Shown one piece after another: positions 45,950 to 55,909 of a stretch of 64,000 nucleotides of DNA; position 1 is the stretch's first letter, and each line of letters starts with the position of its first letter. The DNA lies in assembly GCF_014773385.1 (NCBI RefSeq), contig NZ_JACXAI010000022.1, positions 1 through 64,000 of the forward strand, written 5' to 3'. A model generated the notes under the pieces. It was not told the origin of the DNA. It made no database searches and was given only the letters and a program-made list of their open reading frames with translations. The position numbers and the translations under genes were made by a program. Source of the stretch: Metabacillus arenae (GTDB lineage: Bacteria > Bacillota > Bacilli > Bacillales > Bacillaceae).

Positions 45950-48103
45950 ATGGTAACAATATTAGATATTGCTAAAGCAGCTGGTGTCTCACACGGAACA
46001 GTTTCTAATGTATTAAATGGCAAAGGAAATGTTAGCTCGAAAAAAATGGAACTTGTTCTGAAGGTTGCTGAAGAATTAGGATACAACCTCAATAATAATG
46101 CCAAATTATTACGTTCAGGTAAAAGTCAAACCATTATTATGATTTTACCAACTATCTCTTTAGGTGAGTATGCTGCATTTTATGAAAGTGCTTTAAGGGA
46201 AGCGGCTACAAGAGATTATCAAATTAAATTGTATTGCACGTATGATAACCCAATCAAAGAATTGGAAATTATAAAAGAAATCATAAGAGAACGACCTTCA
46301 GGGATCATTACAGTTTCTTCTTTAGATGATGCTAATGAGTACTATAATCATCTTTCTATTAATAAAAGTGATATTGTTTTTTTAAACCGTCATACGAAAA
46401 ATGCTTTAGAGTTTATCTCGTTTGATTTCAAACAAGCAGGTATGGACATTGCAGAGTATATCAATCAGTTGAATGTGAATACGATTGGTGTTTTTACAGA
46501 TGAAGATAAACATTCCAATGAACATGACTTTATTTCAACTTTTTTAAAACAAGTAAATAATAAAAACGTAGTAATTTCCCATTCAAATATGGCACATGAG
46601 TACGAAAATGCATTCGACTTGATGCAAAGTACGTCTTTTGATTGGATCATTACTACAAACGTTTCTAAAGCAGTCATGCTAATAAAGGCTTATCATTACG
46701 GATCAACCAAACCTTTGCCTAAATTAATTGCTTTGGCACCCTTTAAAAATTCATATAGCAATGAAATATTCTATTATTTTCAAGATTATGGCTATGTAGG
46801 AGAAAACGTGGTTAAGAAAATCATTCTTAATATTAATTTAAAGGAAAAAAGCCATTCAAAAAAATATCAAAATATTGGGTTTTTAGAAAAGGTTGTAAAT
46901 TATAGAAAATATGATAAGCAAATTAACATGTTAACGATCGAATCACCAGCAACCAAAGCACTTAAGAAAATCATTCCACATTTCGAAAAGAACACAAATA
47001 TCCGTGTAAATCTAGATATAAAAAAGACTAATGACATATTTGATATTATTAAAGATGTTGAAAAATGGGAAATCTATGACATTATTCGTCTAGATGTTGT
47101 AGGGTTATCTTGGTATGGTCAAAAGATCTTTAAATATTTACAAGGTTTAGATACAAACCTGGATCGTGTAATAGATAATTTACCGTATTTTTTAAAAGAC
47201 TACTATGCCAATATTAATGATGTAACCTATGCTCTGCCTTTTGATATTAGTATACAAATGTTATTTTATCGAAAGGATATCTTTGAAAATGAAATTGTTA
47301 AACGTAAATATTTTGAGAAAACAAAATCAGAATTAAAGATTCCAACAAATTTTGATACGTATAATGAAATCTTGAAATTTTTTAATGAAAGTGATTTTGA
47401 TTTATTAAAAGGAGTTCATGGGGCATCAATGATTACTGGAAATGATAACACCATCGCTACAGAATATTTACTTCGATATTACTCTCTTAAAGGATCCTTA
47501 CTTAATGATTCAGAAATAAAACTAGATAAGGACATTGCAAAAAATGCAATGAAACTACTTTATGAAAATTATCGAAATTCTAAAGTTGTAGATACAAATT
47601 GGTGGGGAGAAGAAGTAAAAAACTTTGTAGATGGAAAGTCTGCAATGGTCATAGGGTTTATGAACCACTTATCTGTTGTATCCCAAAGTAATATTAAAGA
47701 TTCAATCGGAATTGCAAATGTACCAGGAGATACACCTTTATTAGGTGGTGGTATTTTGGGAGTGACGAAAAAAACAAATAACGTAAATGAAAGTATCGAA
47801 TTTTTAAAATGGATAAATAGTAATGAAATATCAGAGCAAATTACTTTATTGGGTGGAAATACGGCGAGTTATTTCTTATCGAATAGTTCAGTCGTAAATA
47901 CGATGTACCCATGGTTAAATAAAGCGAAAAAGACAATTATGAATGGAAAACGAGAAAATACTTTTGAAGACGGACAAAGTATAGATATCAAACAAGCCGA
48001 AGAAATTATTGGAAAACATGTATTAAAAATGCTTGAAGAAGAACAACCTGATTTTGATAGATACGTGGACTTAATAAATGAAGAACTAATTACTCAGTTT
48101 TGA
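45950..48103 (+). CDS. LacI-type HTH fused to a solute-binding domain
   Basis: A 717-residue protein in three parts. Residues 1-60 are the LacI HTH and hinge (TILDIAKAAGVSHGTVSNVLNG). Residues ~60-315 are a LacI-type periplasmic-binding domain. Residues ~325-700 resemble an extracellular solute-binding protein of sugar ABC systems (KIIPHFEKNTNIRVNLDIKK, YALPFDISIQMLFYRKDIF, MKLLYENYRNS, FVDGKSAMVIGFMNH), but without signal peptide, so it is cytoplasmic. ATG 45950 lies 8 bp after AGGAG; the GTG at 45941 overlaps it. The last gene of the transporter locus, it probably regulates it. Normal LacI proteins are ~340 residues. Confidence 0.82.
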   Translation: MVTILDIAKAAGVSHGTVSNVLNGKGNVSSKKMELVLKVAEELGYNLNNNAKLLRSGKSQTIIMILPTISLGEYAAFYESALREAATRDYQIKLYCTYDNPIKELEIIKEIIRERPSGIITVSSLDDANEYYNHLSINKSDIVFLNRHTKNALEFISFDFKQAGMDIAEYINQLNVNTIGVFTDEDKHSNEHDFISTFLKQVNNKNVVISHSNMAHEYENAFDLMQSTSFDWIITTNVSKAVMLIKAYHYGSTKPLPKLIALAPFKNSYSNEIFYYFQDYGYVGENVVKKIILNINLKEKSHSKKYQNIGFLEKVVNYRKYDKQINMLTIESPATKALKKIIPHFEKNTNIRVNLDIKKTNDIFDIIKDVEKWEIYDIIRLDVVGLSWYGQKIFKYLQGLDTNLDRVIDNLPYFLKDYYANINDVTYALPFDISIQMLFYRKDIFENEIVKRKYFEKTKSELKIPTNFDTYNEILKFFNESDFDLLKGVHGASMITGNDNTIATEYLLRYYSLKGSLLNDSEIKLDKDIAKNAMKLLYENYRNSKVVDTNWWGEEVKNFVDGKSAMVIGFMNHLSVVSQSNIKDSIGIANVPGDTPLLGGGILGVTKKTNNVNESIEFLKWINSNEISEQITLLGGNTASYFLSNSSVVNTMYPWLNKAKKTIMNGKRENTFEDGQSIDIKQAEEIIGKHVLKMLEEEQPDFDRYVDLINEELITQF

Positions 48104-48120
48104 GGAAATTGACTGGTTAG

Positions 48121-48402
48121 ATTGGAACTGAATTGGATGGGAAGTTTCCAGAAAATATGAACGAACAAATTAGCAACACTTTTAATAATATTAAATCAGT
48201 AATAAATTCTGAAGAATTGACTATTAAAAATATTATAAAAGTAAACATCTGGGCAACACAAAAAATTGATTGGGATTATTTATATACCAAATGGAAGGAA
48301 TAGTTCGGTCATGAATATCCAGCAATGACGATAGGCTATATTTTTGAATTAGGGTTACCAGAAATAAAAATTGAAATATGGGCAGCTAAAGTTTTAAAAT
48401 AA
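48121..48402 (+). pseudogene. RidA-family gene, truncated with internal stop
   Basis: The frame reads IGTELDGKFPENMNEQISNT, NIKSVINSEEL, IIKVNIWATQKIDWDYLYTKWKE, TAG at 48301-48303, then FGHEYPAMTIGYIFELGLPEIKIEIWAAKVLK. This is the RidA/YjgF pattern, lacking its first ~20 residues and carrying a nonsense codon. It lies 17 bp behind the fusion regulator and may once have belonged to its operon. Confidence 0.8.
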
Positions 48403-48409
48403 CATTCAC

Positions 48410-48451
48410 TTCCACGCAAAAATCAAGCTTCATTATGTCTTTTGCGTGGAA
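48410..48451 (+). terminator. hairpin after RidA relic
   Basis: TTCCACGCAAAA / TTTTGCGTGGAA, a 12-bp perfect stem with an 18-nt loop, followed by TTATT. A weak T-run, but it ends the transporter-regulator unit. Confidence 0.55.
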
Positions 48452-48504
48452 TTATTAGTTTATGGCGTAAGCCGGAGAGAATAGCGGTTGAGTGCAAAGC
48501 TTTA

Positions 48505-49431
48505 TTAGTTTTTTTCATTATGAACCAAAGTTATAACTACATTTCCCTTTTTGTGCCCTTTTTCTACATATCTGTGAGCCTCTGGGATTTGTACCAGCTG
48601 ATAGCGTCTATCTATGACCGATTTTATCTTTCCTGTCTCAACGAGCTCTTTGAGGAAAATTAAATCTTCAATACGTTCCTTTGCCACCCCCTGCCCTTCA
48701 ACTGACACGTAAGTCCCTTTCGGAGTTAGTGCTTTCTTGCAATTTGCTTTTGAGATTTTCCCAACTGCATCAAAGATGATATCATAAAGCTCTCCTCTTT
48801 TTGTAAAATCCTCTTTTGTGTAATCAATTACCTGATCGGCTCCTAGAGATTTTACCAATTCTAAATTTATGGTACTGCATACCCCGGTAACTTCTGCCCC
48901 AAAGTATTTGGCAAGCTGTACCGCGGAAGTCCCTACCGCCCCGGAAGCTCCATAGATAAGAACTTTTTGTCCATTCTGGATATTGCCTTTTCTAAGAAAA
49001 TGCAACGCTGAAGTTCCCCCAAAAGGAACGGCAGCAGCTTCCTCATAGGTCAAATTGTCCGGCTTTATTGCTACCATTCCGTCTTCAGGCAGACATGTGT
49101 ATTCGGCATAAGCGCCAAACCTCATTCCAGTTAATACAAAAACCTGGTCACCTTTCTTAAATCGTTTTACATCTTTGCCTATTGCTTCAATTTCCCCGGC
49201 TAACTCCACCCCAAGTATAGGCATTCTTGGTTTTCTGAGACCTAAGATTATTCGCATCGGGATCCAGTATAAGATTGGACTATTGAAACTCCGAACTCTT
49301 AAGTCACCTGATGCTACTGTTGTCGCATGAATACTTACCAGTATTTCATTGTCCTTGGGAGTAGGTTTTTCTACCTCTTTGAGTTCCAGAACATCGGGTG
49401 AACCGTATTTTGTGCATACAATTGCTTTCAT
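48505..49431 (-). CDS. zinc-independent MDR oxidoreductase (quinone reductase type)
   Basis: A 308-residue medium-chain dehydrogenase/reductase: [20 protein letters not shown], the NADPH loop [20 protein letters not shown] (~140) and no structural zinc cysteine cluster. Such enzymes reduce quinones or enones with NADPH. ATG 49431 is preceded by GGAGGAG; an upstream ATG without a site is rejected. Single gene. Confidence 0.82.
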   Translation of the reverse strand: MKAIVCTKYGSPDVLELKEVEKPTPKDNEILVSIHATTVASGDLRVRSFNSPILYWIPMRIILGLRKPRMPILGVELAGEIEAIGKDVKRFKKGDQVFVLTGMRFGAYAEYTCLPEDGMVAIKPDNLTYEEAAAVPFGGTSALHFLRKGNIQNGQKVLIYGASGAVGTSAVQLAKYFGAEVTGVCSTINLELVKSLGADQVIDYTKEDFTKRGELYDIIFDAVGKISKANCKKALTPKGTYVSVEGQGVAKERIEDLIFLKELVETGKIKSVIDRRYQLVQIPEAHRYVEKGHKKGNVVITLVHNEKN

Positions 49432-50210
49432 ACTCTCCTCCTTAAGTTTTGATGTCATCATTTTAATCTATGATATAAGTTACAATATAAAACAAATTAA
49501 TTTACTCTACTATTAGAAACCATTATTAAATGAAGGGGAAAGAAAGCTTTCACAAGCTAACTCTCTAAAGACTTCGGTTTAATCAATCGTTTGATTAAAA
49601 GCGGGGGAAAGCCTGATATATCAAGGATTAAAAGCGAGAAATAAAAGAAAGAGAAGTCCTTAAAGCCAAGAATTCAAGCATGAGAAAAAGCGGGAAGAAA
49701 AGCCTGGAAAAGAGCAAGAGTGATCATTCTATTCCCCTTAATCCTTTAGATTTTCATTTGCACCCTATTCTTTAATTATTTCACCAGGAAACGATGTCTT
49801 GTTAACGGAATGGTATCTTTATCTGATGAAATTTAGGATCGGAAATTGATCACCTTTCCAAGTGGTAGTGTATCTAACAAGTCCGTGCTTCTTTTAAAAA
49901 ATAGTAATAAGGGAGCACATTTTTCCGCATATATCTTTTATAATATTCCCGTTCAATTTCGAACTTCTCTAACACAAGTTCTTCTAGTAGCTTATCTTTC
50001 ATTTTAAAAGCATGAGCGACTTCAAACATACCTTGTCCTTTACCTACAGTTAGTAGAAGGTCCGTTGCCATTACTATTGACTCTCCTGAAACAACTTTTT
50101 TGAAGGAGTCCAATTTTTAACGTAAGAATGCTGCTTTTCAAACAATGGAATGTAAACCAAGGTTGTATATGTTATACAGAAAAGATCAAATGAAAACTAT
50201 CAGATACAGT
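49432..50210. other. intergenic, one doubtful small ORF
   Basis: A near-palindrome TTTAATCAATCGTTTGATTA lies at 49578-49599. On the minus strand at 49874-50113 a 79-codon frame (TTG start) reads DLLLTVGKGQGMFEVAHAF; it has no ribosome site and follows a stop directly, so it may be a gene fragment. I do not recognise it. Nothing else is supported. Confidence 0.35.
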
Positions 50211-51149
50211 TTAATACCTTGAGTTTGCTTGTTTTTCATAGATTTCTATTAAAGCTCTTGCATTCATACTTAGATAACGTTCCTTTTTATAGGTAAACAC
50301 TAATGTACGAGTAGGGTTTGAATCTAATTTCATATAGTGAAGGGAGGTTTGATAAGAACTTCGGTGAATACCCATTTCGGGAACAATTGTAAGGCCGAGA
50401 CCATGTTCGACAAGGGATTGGGCTGTTTCAATGCTGCTTGTTTCATAGGCAATCTGTGGTCCAAATCCGCCTCGCGCACATAATTCTAGTACTGTACGCC
50501 GAAAACCATATCCTTGTTTCAATAAAATAAATGGACAATTGGCGAAATCCTCAATAGGCAAAGTATTTTGTTTGATTAATATAGAAGAAGACATTATCTG
50601 TTTTACTTTTTCTGGCATCCATTGTTTTTGTTCATTTGGTAATACAAGATAAAGCGGCTCAGTAAGCATTGTTTTTGTATGTAAACGGGAATCTTCTATT
50701 GGTAGTGACAGGATAGAAAGATCAACTAACCCCCTCGCGGTTAAGTCTAATAGCTTTTCTGTTGATTCTTCAATTAGTTCAATACATACATTTGGAAATT
50801 GTTCTTTATAGATTTTAAGAAGTGGAGGCAAAATATGTCCGCCAGTAATAGCGGTTGAGCCAATCTTTAATTCACCTCTTACTCCTTCTTTCCGTTCAAG
50901 AATCTCTCGTCTTAGGTCATCACGCATTTGTAAGATCTTCTCAGCTTGTTTAACAAACACAAAACCATCAGGAGTTGGTTCTACTGGATAGCCAGGCTTT
51001 CGATGAAACAAATAGACATCGAGTTCCTGTTCCAATTTGTCAATTTGTTTACTTAAAGATGGCTGTGCAATGTGAAGATGGGAAGCAGCTTTTGTAAAAC
51101 TCTTTGTTTTATATATTTCCAATGCATACTCAAATAGTCTCATTTCCAT
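50211..51149 (-). CDS. LysR-family transcriptional regulator
   Basis: A 312-residue LTTR with HTH SFTKAASHLHIAQPSLSKQI near the N-terminus and effector domain GELKIGSTAITGGHILPPLL, most like the CynR/CysL group. ATG 51149 lies 6 bp after AGGAGG; a longer reading would overlap the divergent methyltransferase and is rejected. The 125-bp divergent gap suggests it controls that gene. Confidence 0.85.
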   Translation of the reverse strand: MEMRLFEYALEIYKTKSFTKAASHLHIAQPSLSKQIDKLEQELDVYLFHRKPGYPVEPTPDGFVFVKQAEKILQMRDDLRREILERKEGVRGELKIGSTAITGGHILPPLLKIYKEQFPNVCIELIEESTEKLLDLTARGLVDLSILSLPIEDSRLHTKTMLTEPLYLVLPNEQKQWMPEKVKQIMSSSILIKQNTLPIEDFANCPFILLKQGYGFRRTVLELCARGGFGPQIAYETSSIETAQSLVEHGLGLTIVPEMGIHRSSYQTSLHYMKLDSNPTRTLVFTYKKERYLSMNARALIEIYEKQANSRY

Positions 51150-51274
51150 CCTATTCCTCCATAGCTTGCAGCTATTAATATAATAGATTATATATCTTAG
51201 ACGAATCTTTGTTTTATAGATTATCATAAAAAATATAAAATTATAAATATTTCCAAATGAAGGAGTGTTACAAC

Positions 51275-52045
51275 ATGGGTTCTGTGAATGCTTGGAATGC
51301 CGATTTGTACGATGGAAAATTAAGCTTTGTATCCCATTTTGGCAAAGGAGTAGTTGAGCTGCTTCAGCCGCAAAGAGGAGAGAAAATTCTTGATTTGGGC
51401 TGTGGGACGGGGGATCTTTCATACGAAATTTCTAAGTCTGGTGCGATTGTGACGGGAATTGATTCCTCCGATGAAATGATTAAAAAGGCATGCGAAAAAT
51501 ATCCTCAAATCCCGTTCATAATTGATGATGGAGAAACATTTAGAACCAATGAAAAATATGATGCAGTTTTTTCGAATGCTTCCCTTCATTGGATGAAACA
51601 AGCGGAGAAAGTGATCGAATCGGTTAAGCAAGCATTATATCCAGGTGGCCGCTTTGTTGCTGAATTTGGTGGGAAAGGAAATGTCCAAACCGTTATTCGG
51701 GGAATAACAGAGGTACTTTCTCAAGAATATGGAATACATGCAACAAAAAGAAACCCATGGTATTTTCCAAGTATAGGGGAATATAGTACTCTACTTGAAA
51801 AGAACGGATTTAAAGTATCATATGCCCATCATTTTGATCGGCCTACCCCATTAACGGATGGAGAAAAGGGGTTGAATCATTGGCTGGACAGTTTTGCTGA
51901 TGACTTTTTCCCTGAGTTCTCTAAAGAAGAAAAAATGGACATTTACAGAAAAATAAAAAATAAGATTCAGCCCGATTTATATAAAGATGGCATATGGGAA
52001 GCTGATTATAAACGAATTCAAATTGCAGCAATTAAGAACAAATAG
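51275..52045 (+). CDS. class I SAM-dependent methyltransferase
   Basis: A 256-residue methyltransferase: motif I ILDLGCGTGDLSYEI, GIDSSDEMI, YDAVFSNASLHWM and LYPGGRFVAEFGGKGNV, similar to trans-aconitate methyltransferase (Tam) relatives. ATG 51275 with AGGAG at 51260-51264 is preferred to ATG 51257, which overlaps it. Substrate unknown. Confidence 0.8.
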   Translation: MGSVNAWNADLYDGKLSFVSHFGKGVVELLQPQRGEKILDLGCGTGDLSYEISKSGAIVTGIDSSDEMIKKACEKYPQIPFIIDDGETFRTNEKYDAVFSNASLHWMKQAEKVIESVKQALYPGGRFVAEFGGKGNVQTVIRGITEVLSQEYGIHATKRNPWYFPSIGEYSTLLEKNGFKVSYAHHFDRPTPLTDGEKGLNHWLDSFADDFFPEFSKEEKMDIYRKIKNKIQPDLYKDGIWEADYKRIQIAAIKNK

Positions 52046-52453
52046 TTCCTTTTATGCTATGTTCATAAATTAGAGAAGATTTTATAAGAAACTTCTCAAA
52101 AATTATTCACATGATGTGGATTTAAAAAAGTTTGATCAAAATCCTGTTTGATTATAAACAGGATTTTTTGCTTTTACCTGTTACTTCATTCGTTATTAGA
52201 ACAAACCATTCAACACAATCCGTGTAAAGTTTACAAAAATCCATAAAATTCTATTGCTGTTGCAATAAATAATTAATATCTACTTAATATCCCTATCTTA
52301 TAATGAAAATCAATTATTACAGGCTTTTGAAGGTTTTAGTGTCCGAGCTGTTTCTGCTAAAGGTCTGGTCATTGCTTAGAAAGGATAATAAAATAAATCC
52401 GTTTTAATTTTAATTTACTATATTAATCTTAGAGTACTGAAGGAGTGGAAATA
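52046..52453. other. intergenic with terminator and end-type box
   Basis: AAAAAAGTTTGATCAAAA (~52125-52141) is an inverted copy of the Tn7-like end box. It runs into a terminator AAAATCCTGTTT / AAACAGGATTTTTTG (52138-52170), which ends the methyltransferase transcript. The rest (to 52453) shows no gene; the promoter of the glycosidase gene must lie here. Confidence 0.5.
52138..52170 (+). terminator. terminator after methyltransferase
   Basis: A 12-bp stem with a 6-nt loop and six T residues. Confidence 0.75.
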
Positions 52454-54055
52454 GTGAGGAAATCTATGAAAAAAGCAATTTTACCTATCGCCTCTATTAG
52501 TCTAGCTTCTGTTCTGCTTTTTAATGTTTCAGAGTTGCCGGTTCATGCAGAGACAAAGAAACATTCGGTAATGCAAGTTGAGAAAAATGCTCTTCCTCTT
52601 GGTACACCTAATTTAAAGGAATACCGGACAGCCGTGAAATTAGCCCCAGGAGTCACTCACACTAAGATCACTCGCGGAAAACAATCAGATAAAGACTTTT
52701 TTACCGTGGATGTTGATTTCGTTGACACGTACAAACAGGCAAAAACATTAGCGAAAAAACTTAAAAATGACGGATATAATGAAATTCGTATTGATAGAGT
52801 AACTGAAAGAGCGATGGATGACAAAGAAAAGGGGCCGCTCGGATTTCTTGTCCGTGTTGGTGTTTTTCAATTGGAAGCAGATGCAGTAGCTCTTCAGCAA
52901 AAATTATCTGATAATGGATATACCGGCCTTCGTGTTGTCTTTACTGGTGAAGATGGTCAGAGGACGACAGGACCGTGGGTGATTAATGTGATTGAAGTTG
53001 ATCCAGATAAATTTAAAGGGAAAATTGTGCCTAAGTTAGCTAATGATACAGTGCAAGGAAAAGAAACTTTAACTAAAATGGCAGAAAGGAACCACGCATT
53101 AGCTGGAATAAATGGAGGATATTTTGTAGTCGGAAGCAATGATGGAACACCCGGCGATCTTGCTGGTATTTCAGTTGTGAATGGAAAACTCATTAGTGAA
53201 GCAGTTAACGGCCGCTCGAGTCTTCTTCTTCCTTCTTCAAAAACAAATGCAGCCATCGCCTCATTTTCCTCTTCCATTATAGCTGTTTCGTCTAACGGCG
53301 CAGTAAGGGAAGTTGATGGAGTGAATCGTAAGCCGGGATTGATTCGCGGCTGCGGCGGCACAGGTGGAGACACGATAACTGAGGAACCGAAGCATGATTA
53401 TACTTGTAAAGATGATAGTGAATTGATCCAATTTACACGAGCATTTGGGGAGAAGACGGAAGTTGGGGACGGTGTTGAAGTAGTATTGAATGAGTCTGGT
53501 GATGTCATTGAATTACGCAACAATCGCGGCGGAGAAATTCCGAGTAAAGGTTCAGTACTTGCAGGAACGAAAGAGGCAGCCCAGTGGCTTAGCGATCATG
53601 CACAAGAAGGGATGAATATTCAGGTTAAAAGTAAAATTAAGGCTGATGGAAAACCATTAAAATTGGAACAAACATCTGGAATTATCAACGGAGGACCCCG
53701 CTTAATAGAAAATCGTAAACTAGCCATTAACGCTGTAGAGGAAGGATTTCACTGGGAAGAAAATCCTGAGTTTTATTACCGATTCGGGGAACGTCGCAAT
53801 CCAAGAACACTTGCAGGAGTTAAGGAAAACGGAAATCTTCTTTTCGTAACAATTGACGGACGCGCCCCAGGCTGGAGTGTTGGTGCGAATTTTGAAGAGA
53901 GTGCAAGGATTATGAAATCGCTGGGTGCAGTGGATGCGCTCAATCTTGATGGCGGCGGATCTACTGCGATGACCGCTAACGATACATTAGTCACAAGGCC
54001 ATCTGATCAAACAGATGAACGCCCGATTGCCGACGCAATCCTGCTGCTGCAATAA
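52454..54055 (+). CDS. secreted phosphodiester glycosidase (NAGPA) with SPOR-like repeats
   Basis: A 533-residue exported protein. Signal peptide to about residue 31 (VHA-ET). Residues ~70-170 hold two SPOR-like units (DTYKQAKTLAKKLKNDGYNE and a second beginning VGVFQLEADAVALQQKLSDN). The phosphodiester glycosidase domain follows with AGINGGYF, SSLLLPSS, IINGGPRLI and the hallmark LNLDGGGSTAMT near the end. Relatives split sugar-1-phosphodiesters. GTG 52454 is 8 bp after AGGAG. The next gene is a secreted GDPD, so wall polymers or phosphodiesters are plausible substrates. Confidence 0.82.
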   Translation: MRKSMKKAILPIASISLASVLLFNVSELPVHAETKKHSVMQVEKNALPLGTPNLKEYRTAVKLAPGVTHTKITRGKQSDKDFFTVDVDFVDTYKQAKTLAKKLKNDGYNEIRIDRVTERAMDDKEKGPLGFLVRVGVFQLEADAVALQQKLSDNGYTGLRVVFTGEDGQRTTGPWVINVIEVDPDKFKGKIVPKLANDTVQGKETLTKMAERNHALAGINGGYFVVGSNDGTPGDLAGISVVNGKLISEAVNGRSSLLLPSSKTNAAIASFSSSIIAVSSNGAVREVDGVNRKPGLIRGCGGTGGDTITEEPKHDYTCKDDSELIQFTRAFGEKTEVGDGVEVVLNESGDVIELRNNRGGEIPSKGSVLAGTKEAAQWLSDHAQEGMNIQVKSKIKADGKPLKLEQTSGIINGGPRLIENRKLAINAVEEGFHWEENPEFYYRFGERRNPRTLAGVKENGNLLFVTIDGRAPGWSVGANFEESARIMKSLGAVDALNLDGGGSTAMTANDTLVTRPSDQTDERPIADAILLLQ

Positions 54056-54068
54056 TATCTAAATAAAC

Positions 54069-54101
54069 GCTTGGGTAGAAAGTTTATCCAAGCATTTTTT
54101 T
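54069..54101 (+). terminator. terminator after glycosidase
   Basis: GCTTGG / CCAAGC stem followed by ATTTTTTTG. Confidence 0.6.
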
Positions 54102-54307
54102 GCTTTTTATAAAAAAGGGAACCTACTTATTAAGACGAATAGAATATTATTGAATGATTATAAAAATATACAACATTCTCTATGAAATACTCCATCTTCC
54201 TTGCCATTATCTTTTTCTTTATTCTATCTTAACATCTGCGTAAATGAAGATTTACACTTCCTATCTAATCTTATCCTTGTATTAGATTTTATAAGGGAGT
54301 GGAGAAA

Positions 54308-55399
54308 ATGAAAAAGAAAAAGGTTTTAGCAGCAGTGGTTGCTGCACTTATGATAGGTTCAGCACAGCCTGCTTTGGCTGATAAGGAGTCGGACCGTGCT
54401 GACAATAGGAGCTTCGGCCCGAAGATGTTTGACCTTCAGGCACATCGAGGGGGAATGGGGCTCACAGTCGAGTCGACGATTGCATCGTTTTCCCATGCGC
54501 TTGAAATGGGGGTGAGCACACTTGAACTTGACGTGCAAATCACGGAGGACAATCAGGCTGTTGTCACGCATGACCGCAAAATCTCGGGAAGAAATTGTAA
54601 GGATACGAGCCCAGCGTTCGCTGGTGACCCAGAGTTCCCTTACGTAGGCAAGTACATAAAGGACCTCAATGTTGCTCAGATCCGCATGATGGACTGTGGC
54701 ACAAATACCAAGCCTGAGTACCCAGAGCAGCAGCCGAGCCCAGGCGCTAAAATGCCGTTGCTGAGCGAGGTTATCGACCTTGTGAAACGCTACAAAGCCA
54801 AGAAGGTGTGGATGAACATTGAGACGAAGGTTGAGGCTGGTGCACCGTGGGAGACCGCTCCACGTGAAGAATTCGTGCAAATCGTTGCTCGCCACGTTCG
54901 CGAAGCAGGAATGCTTGACCGCGTATCCATTCAAAGCTTCGACTGGGGATCGCTTATGCGCATGAAAGAGGTAGAGCCGCGTTTACCTGTCGTTGCACTG
55001 ACCAATGGCCCGCAATTCTTACAGCCAGGCCAACCGGGGGCTTCGCCGTGGTTGGGGGGAATCGACATTGATGATTTCGACGGAGATCTTGTAGCGGCAG
55101 CCAAATCTTTTGGAGCCGACGCAATCTCTCCTGTTCACGGTTTCCCGCAAAACGGCAAAATTACTGACGAGAACTACGAACCATATGTAACAAAGGACAT
55201 GGTGGAGGATGCGCACAATTCCGGCATGAAGGTCATCCCTTGGACAACCAACGATATACCAACAATGAATAAGCTTATTGACGATGGAGTTGACGGAATT
55301 ATCACCGACTACCCAGATCGTCTCCGTGAAGTCATGAAGGAGCGTGGATTAAAGCTGCCTAAGGGTTATAAGGCACCGAAAAGAGAAAAGCAAAAATAG
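54308..55399 (+). CDS. secreted glycerophosphodiester phosphodiesterase
   Basis: A 363-residue GDPD: signal peptide (AAVVAALMIGSAQPALA, residues ~8-27), LQAHRGGMGLTVESTIASF, STLELDVQITEDNQAVVTHD, WMNIETKVE, VSIQSFDWGSLM and TDYPDRLREVM. It frees glycerol-3-phosphate from glycerophosphodiesters or teichoic acid outside the cell. By eye its codons are clearly richer in G+C than neighbours, and the protein resembles actinobacterial secreted GDPDs, suggesting transfer. ATG 54308 lies 8 bp after AAGGGAG. Confidence 0.85.
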   Translation: MKKKKVLAAVVAALMIGSAQPALADKESDRADNRSFGPKMFDLQAHRGGMGLTVESTIASFSHALEMGVSTLELDVQITEDNQAVVTHDRKISGRNCKDTSPAFAGDPEFPYVGKYIKDLNVAQIRMMDCGTNTKPEYPEQQPSPGAKMPLLSEVIDLVKRYKAKKVWMNIETKVEAGAPWETAPREEFVQIVARHVREAGMLDRVSIQSFDWGSLMRMKEVEPRLPVVALTNGPQFLQPGQPGASPWLGGIDIDDFDGDLVAAAKSFGADAISPVHGFPQNGKITDENYEPYVTKDMVEDAHNSGMKVIPWTTNDIPTMNKLIDDGVDGIITDYPDRLREVMKERGLKLPKGYKAPKREKQK

Positions 55400-55909
55400 T
55401 TAAAGATTAAGTGATTCCATTCAATCATGTTTTTAGTAAAAGAAGTGAGCAGCCTTAAATCTTTAATTTTATATACAAGACTTGATTCAATAAATTAAGG
55501 GACTGTACCAGAACGAATTGTTCACGGACAATAAAGTGGATTAAAAACAATAAAGTCCTTTAAAACTCAGGTGCCTACACTCAAATAAAGAAAGATTGAC
55601 TTTTTCCAATTAAAGGTATAACAATTTAAGATAAGTTATTCAACAAACAGACAGCTCTGATAAGCCAGTGCTCTTGTAAAATGAATTGCCTCGTAATGGT
55701 TAGACAAACAACTAATTACGGGGTGTTTCTAATGACCAAGTTTTTTTAAAGAGCTTTACACCATGCTGGATTTCATCAAAAAGAAAGATTACTATGCTGT
55801 TTAACCCTAAATGCCGAGCATACTTTTTTGTATGAACTTTGGCTGCTGGTTGGATGAAAGCAATGGATTCAGAAGCTCACTGCTTTAGCTGTGGGAGTAT
55901 CAGCTATTG
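55400..55909. other. intergenic, no supported gene
   Basis: A frame near 55840 (LTALAVGVSAIVIRVVGWYEKYN) is hydrophobic but has upstream stops and no start; it may be a relic. No RNA gene or terminator of good quality was found. Confidence 0.4.

Noticed and set aside
51150-51422. N-terminal extension of the LysR gene to 51422
   Set aside because: It would overlap the divergent methyltransferase; the HTH starts after the ATG at 51149, which has a perfect AGGAGG.
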